Assembly: GCA_003990745.1 (NCBI GenBank)
Contig: RBNI01001804.1
Coordinates: 1 to 20,785, forward strand
Length of the DNA: 20,785 nt
DNA from: Jimgerdemannia flammicorona
Taxonomy: Eukaryota; Mucoromycota; Endogonomycetes; Endogonales; Endogonaceae
Direction: 5' to 3'
Part shown: one piece after another, positions 19,501 through 20,785 of the stretch
How the letters are laid out: every line of letters begins with the position of its first letter
Numbering within the stretch: position 1 is the stretch's first letter
Made by a program: the position numbers and the translations under genes
Notes under the pieces: generated by a model
What the model was told of the DNA's origin: nothing
What the model saw: only the letters and a program-made list of their open reading frames with translations
Databases searched by the model: none

Positions 19501-20785
19501 TTGGTTCTTCCTGGGCGGTGTACGATTGTTACATCATAGGCTTGTAACTTCATGATCCATCTGGCGTAGATTCCTTTGGGTTATCCAGTGGTCAGTAGTC
19601 AGGTGAGGGCTGAGTGGTCTGTCTGGATAGTGAAGTGTCTTCCAGCGAGGTAGTAATGGAACTTTTCCACAGCCCAGATGACTGCAAGGCATTCCAACTT
19701 ATAGGATTCGTATTTCTTTTCAGCTCCTCTGGTTCCTCGGCTCAGGTATGCAATGACATACTCTACTTTATCTTTCTTCTAGGCCAAGACTGCTCCAAGT
19801 CCTTGTGCGCTTGCATCTGTCTGCAGAATAAATTCTTGAGTCCAATTGGGTCTTCTAAGGATGGGTGCCTGGGTCAGCCTGACCTTGAGTTCGTCAAATG
19901 CTTTTTGTTGCCTGCCAGTCCATTGGAACTTGATATCCTTCTTGTTGAGTTCGTAAATTGGGCCTGCAATGTTGGAAAATCCTCTAATAAATCTGTGATA
20001 GTAGGAGGCGAGTCCCATGAAGGCTTGGGCTTCAGTGACTGTAGTAGGTCTTGGATATGCTGCTACTGCCTGTATCTTGAGGGGGTCCGTGTGTGTTCCA
20101 TTTCGGTTGATAACATGTCCAAGGTAAGAGATCTCAATTTCCGCAAACTTGCATTTCTTTGGTTTGATATAAAGACCATGCTTCCTCAACCTTTCCATCA
20201 TCTGCTGGATGTGCTGCAGATGTTCCTCGGCTGTCTTGCTGTAGATGATTACATCGTCTACATAAACCATCATCCATTTCCCCATGTCATAGCGAAAGAT
20301 TTTGTTCATCATTCGCTGGAAGCTTGCTGGTGCATTGCACATTCCGAATGGCATTCGCAGGTAGACATAGGTTCTGTCTGGGGTGATGAAAGCTGATTTC
20401 TCACTCACTGCTTCTGTGAGGCCAATTTGATAGAATCCTGAGTATAAGTCCAAAGTGCTGTAGTACTGTGCCTCATCTCCCAGAGTTATGAGAATATTGC
20501 TGATAAGGGGTAGTAGTTGGTGATCCTTCTTGGTAATCGAGTTGAGCTTTCTATAATCGGTACAGAGTCTTGGTGCAAATTCTCCTGGCTTGCTTCCTTT
20601 CTTCGGGGCTAGTATGACTGGTGAAGCCCAAGGACTACTGGCTTCTTTGATAATACCGGCTTCTTCCATCTGCTTGATTTCTTCTCTGAGCCATTCGCGG
20701 TAGGCTGGTGGGATGGGTCTTGCTTTCTGATAGATTGGTTCGGTGTCTCCTGTATCCACATCATGGTAGTAGTGTGGGGTCTTTC
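19434..20785 (-). pseudogene. Gypsy reverse transcriptase and RNase H, partial and broken
   Basis: This enzyme copies element RNA and removes the RNA strand. The frame is open at the window edge (HYYHDVDTGDTEPIYQKARP). RT motifs in order are WASPVILAPKK, LCTDYRKLNSI, YYSTLDLYSGFYQI (catalytic Asp), RMPFGMCNAPASFQRMMNKI and YVDDVIIYS at 20264-20253, followed by KCKFAEIEISYLGHVI. RNase H begins at LQTDASAQGLGAVLA, with [18 protein letters not shown] (Glu) and IQTDHSAL (Asp), and ends near TNANADALSR. Stops fall at 19781-19779 (TAG, probably from CAG), 19601-19599 (TGA), 19583-19581 (TAA) and 19436-19434. The RT core itself is uninterrupted. gag and protease are outside the window. Confidence 0.93.

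Larger units (their letters stand above)
17288..20785 (-). mobile_element. Ty3/Gypsy LTR retrotransposon, partial, runs off the right edge
   Basis: Seen on the - strand, the order is RT, RNase H, integrase, an extra frame, polypurine tract, 3' LTR. RT before integrase defines Ty3/Gypsy rather than Copia. gag, protease, primer-binding site and 5' LTR would lie beyond base 20785. The base content changes abruptly at the left edge, where CpG becomes frequent. The element inserted into the Helitron helicase. ATTAG at 17283-17287 would be one copy of the 5-bp target duplication, and its partner is outside the window. Confidence 0.92.

Noticed and set aside
19614..20396. 260-codon open frame on the + strand
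   Set aside because: It is antisense to RT and RNase H motifs that are clearly readable on the - strand. The + strand translation shows no domain.
1..20785. Host genes, tRNA, rRNA, CRISPR, bacterial operons
   Set aside because: No cloverleaf, rRNA core, regularly spaced identical repeats with unique spacers, or ribosome-binding-site-led gene series was seen.

Overview
This window looks like a heterochromatic transposon island from a filamentous fungus, probably an ascomycete with heavily methylated or mutated repeats. A truffle-like Pezizomycete would fit, but the genus cannot be fixed from the sequence. The evidence is eukaryotic: LINEs with poly(A) tails and AATAAA signals, introns with GT..AG borders, a Ty3/Gypsy LTR element, a hAT transposase and a Helitron Rep/helicase. 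There is no host gene, tRNA, rRNA, operon or CRISPR array that I can support. Every coding region except one short frame carries stops or frameshifts.

Layout, left to right. 1-780: non-coding repeats, namely a short TC/GA tandem run and a ~200-bp block present twice. 780-1126: a pyrimidine-rich stretch leading to a start codon. 1127 to ~3430: a broken hAT transposase gene, + strand, with two recognisable introns. ~3484-3850: GT-rich repeats, then about nine copies of a 33-bp minisatellite. ~3891-7738: LINE copy A, + strand, 5'-truncated, ending in AATAAA and A14. 7739-8470: the N-terminal (Helitron_like_N) part of a degenerate Helitron protein, + strand. 8471-14297: LINE copy B, - strand, near full length, with T26 at its left end, ORF1 and ORF2. 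14298-17287: the rest of the same Helitron protein (end of Rep, Pif1-type helicase). 17288-20785: a Ty3/Gypsy element, - strand, with its 3' LTR, polypurine tract, an extra frame, integrase, RNase H and RT; it runs off the right edge.

Nesting and history. LINE B sits in the Helitron and is bounded by a 14-bp target-site duplication (8457-8470 and 14298-14311). Removing the insert rejoins the Helitron reading frame. The Gypsy element then cut the 3' part of the Helitron helicase. The first 17.29 kb has almost no CpG (about six by eye), while the Gypsy element has many. The CpG content changes exactly at the LTR edge, so the Gypsy element is the youngest layer. The older elements have probably been through prolonged cytosine-methylation decay or a RIP-like process.

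The pieces I would look at first are the unexplained 148-codon open frame between Gypsy pol and its 3' LTR, the tandem palindromic sites in the LTR U3, the inverted LINE pair that could fold into a multi-kilobase hairpin, and the 33-bp array beside the hAT relic.
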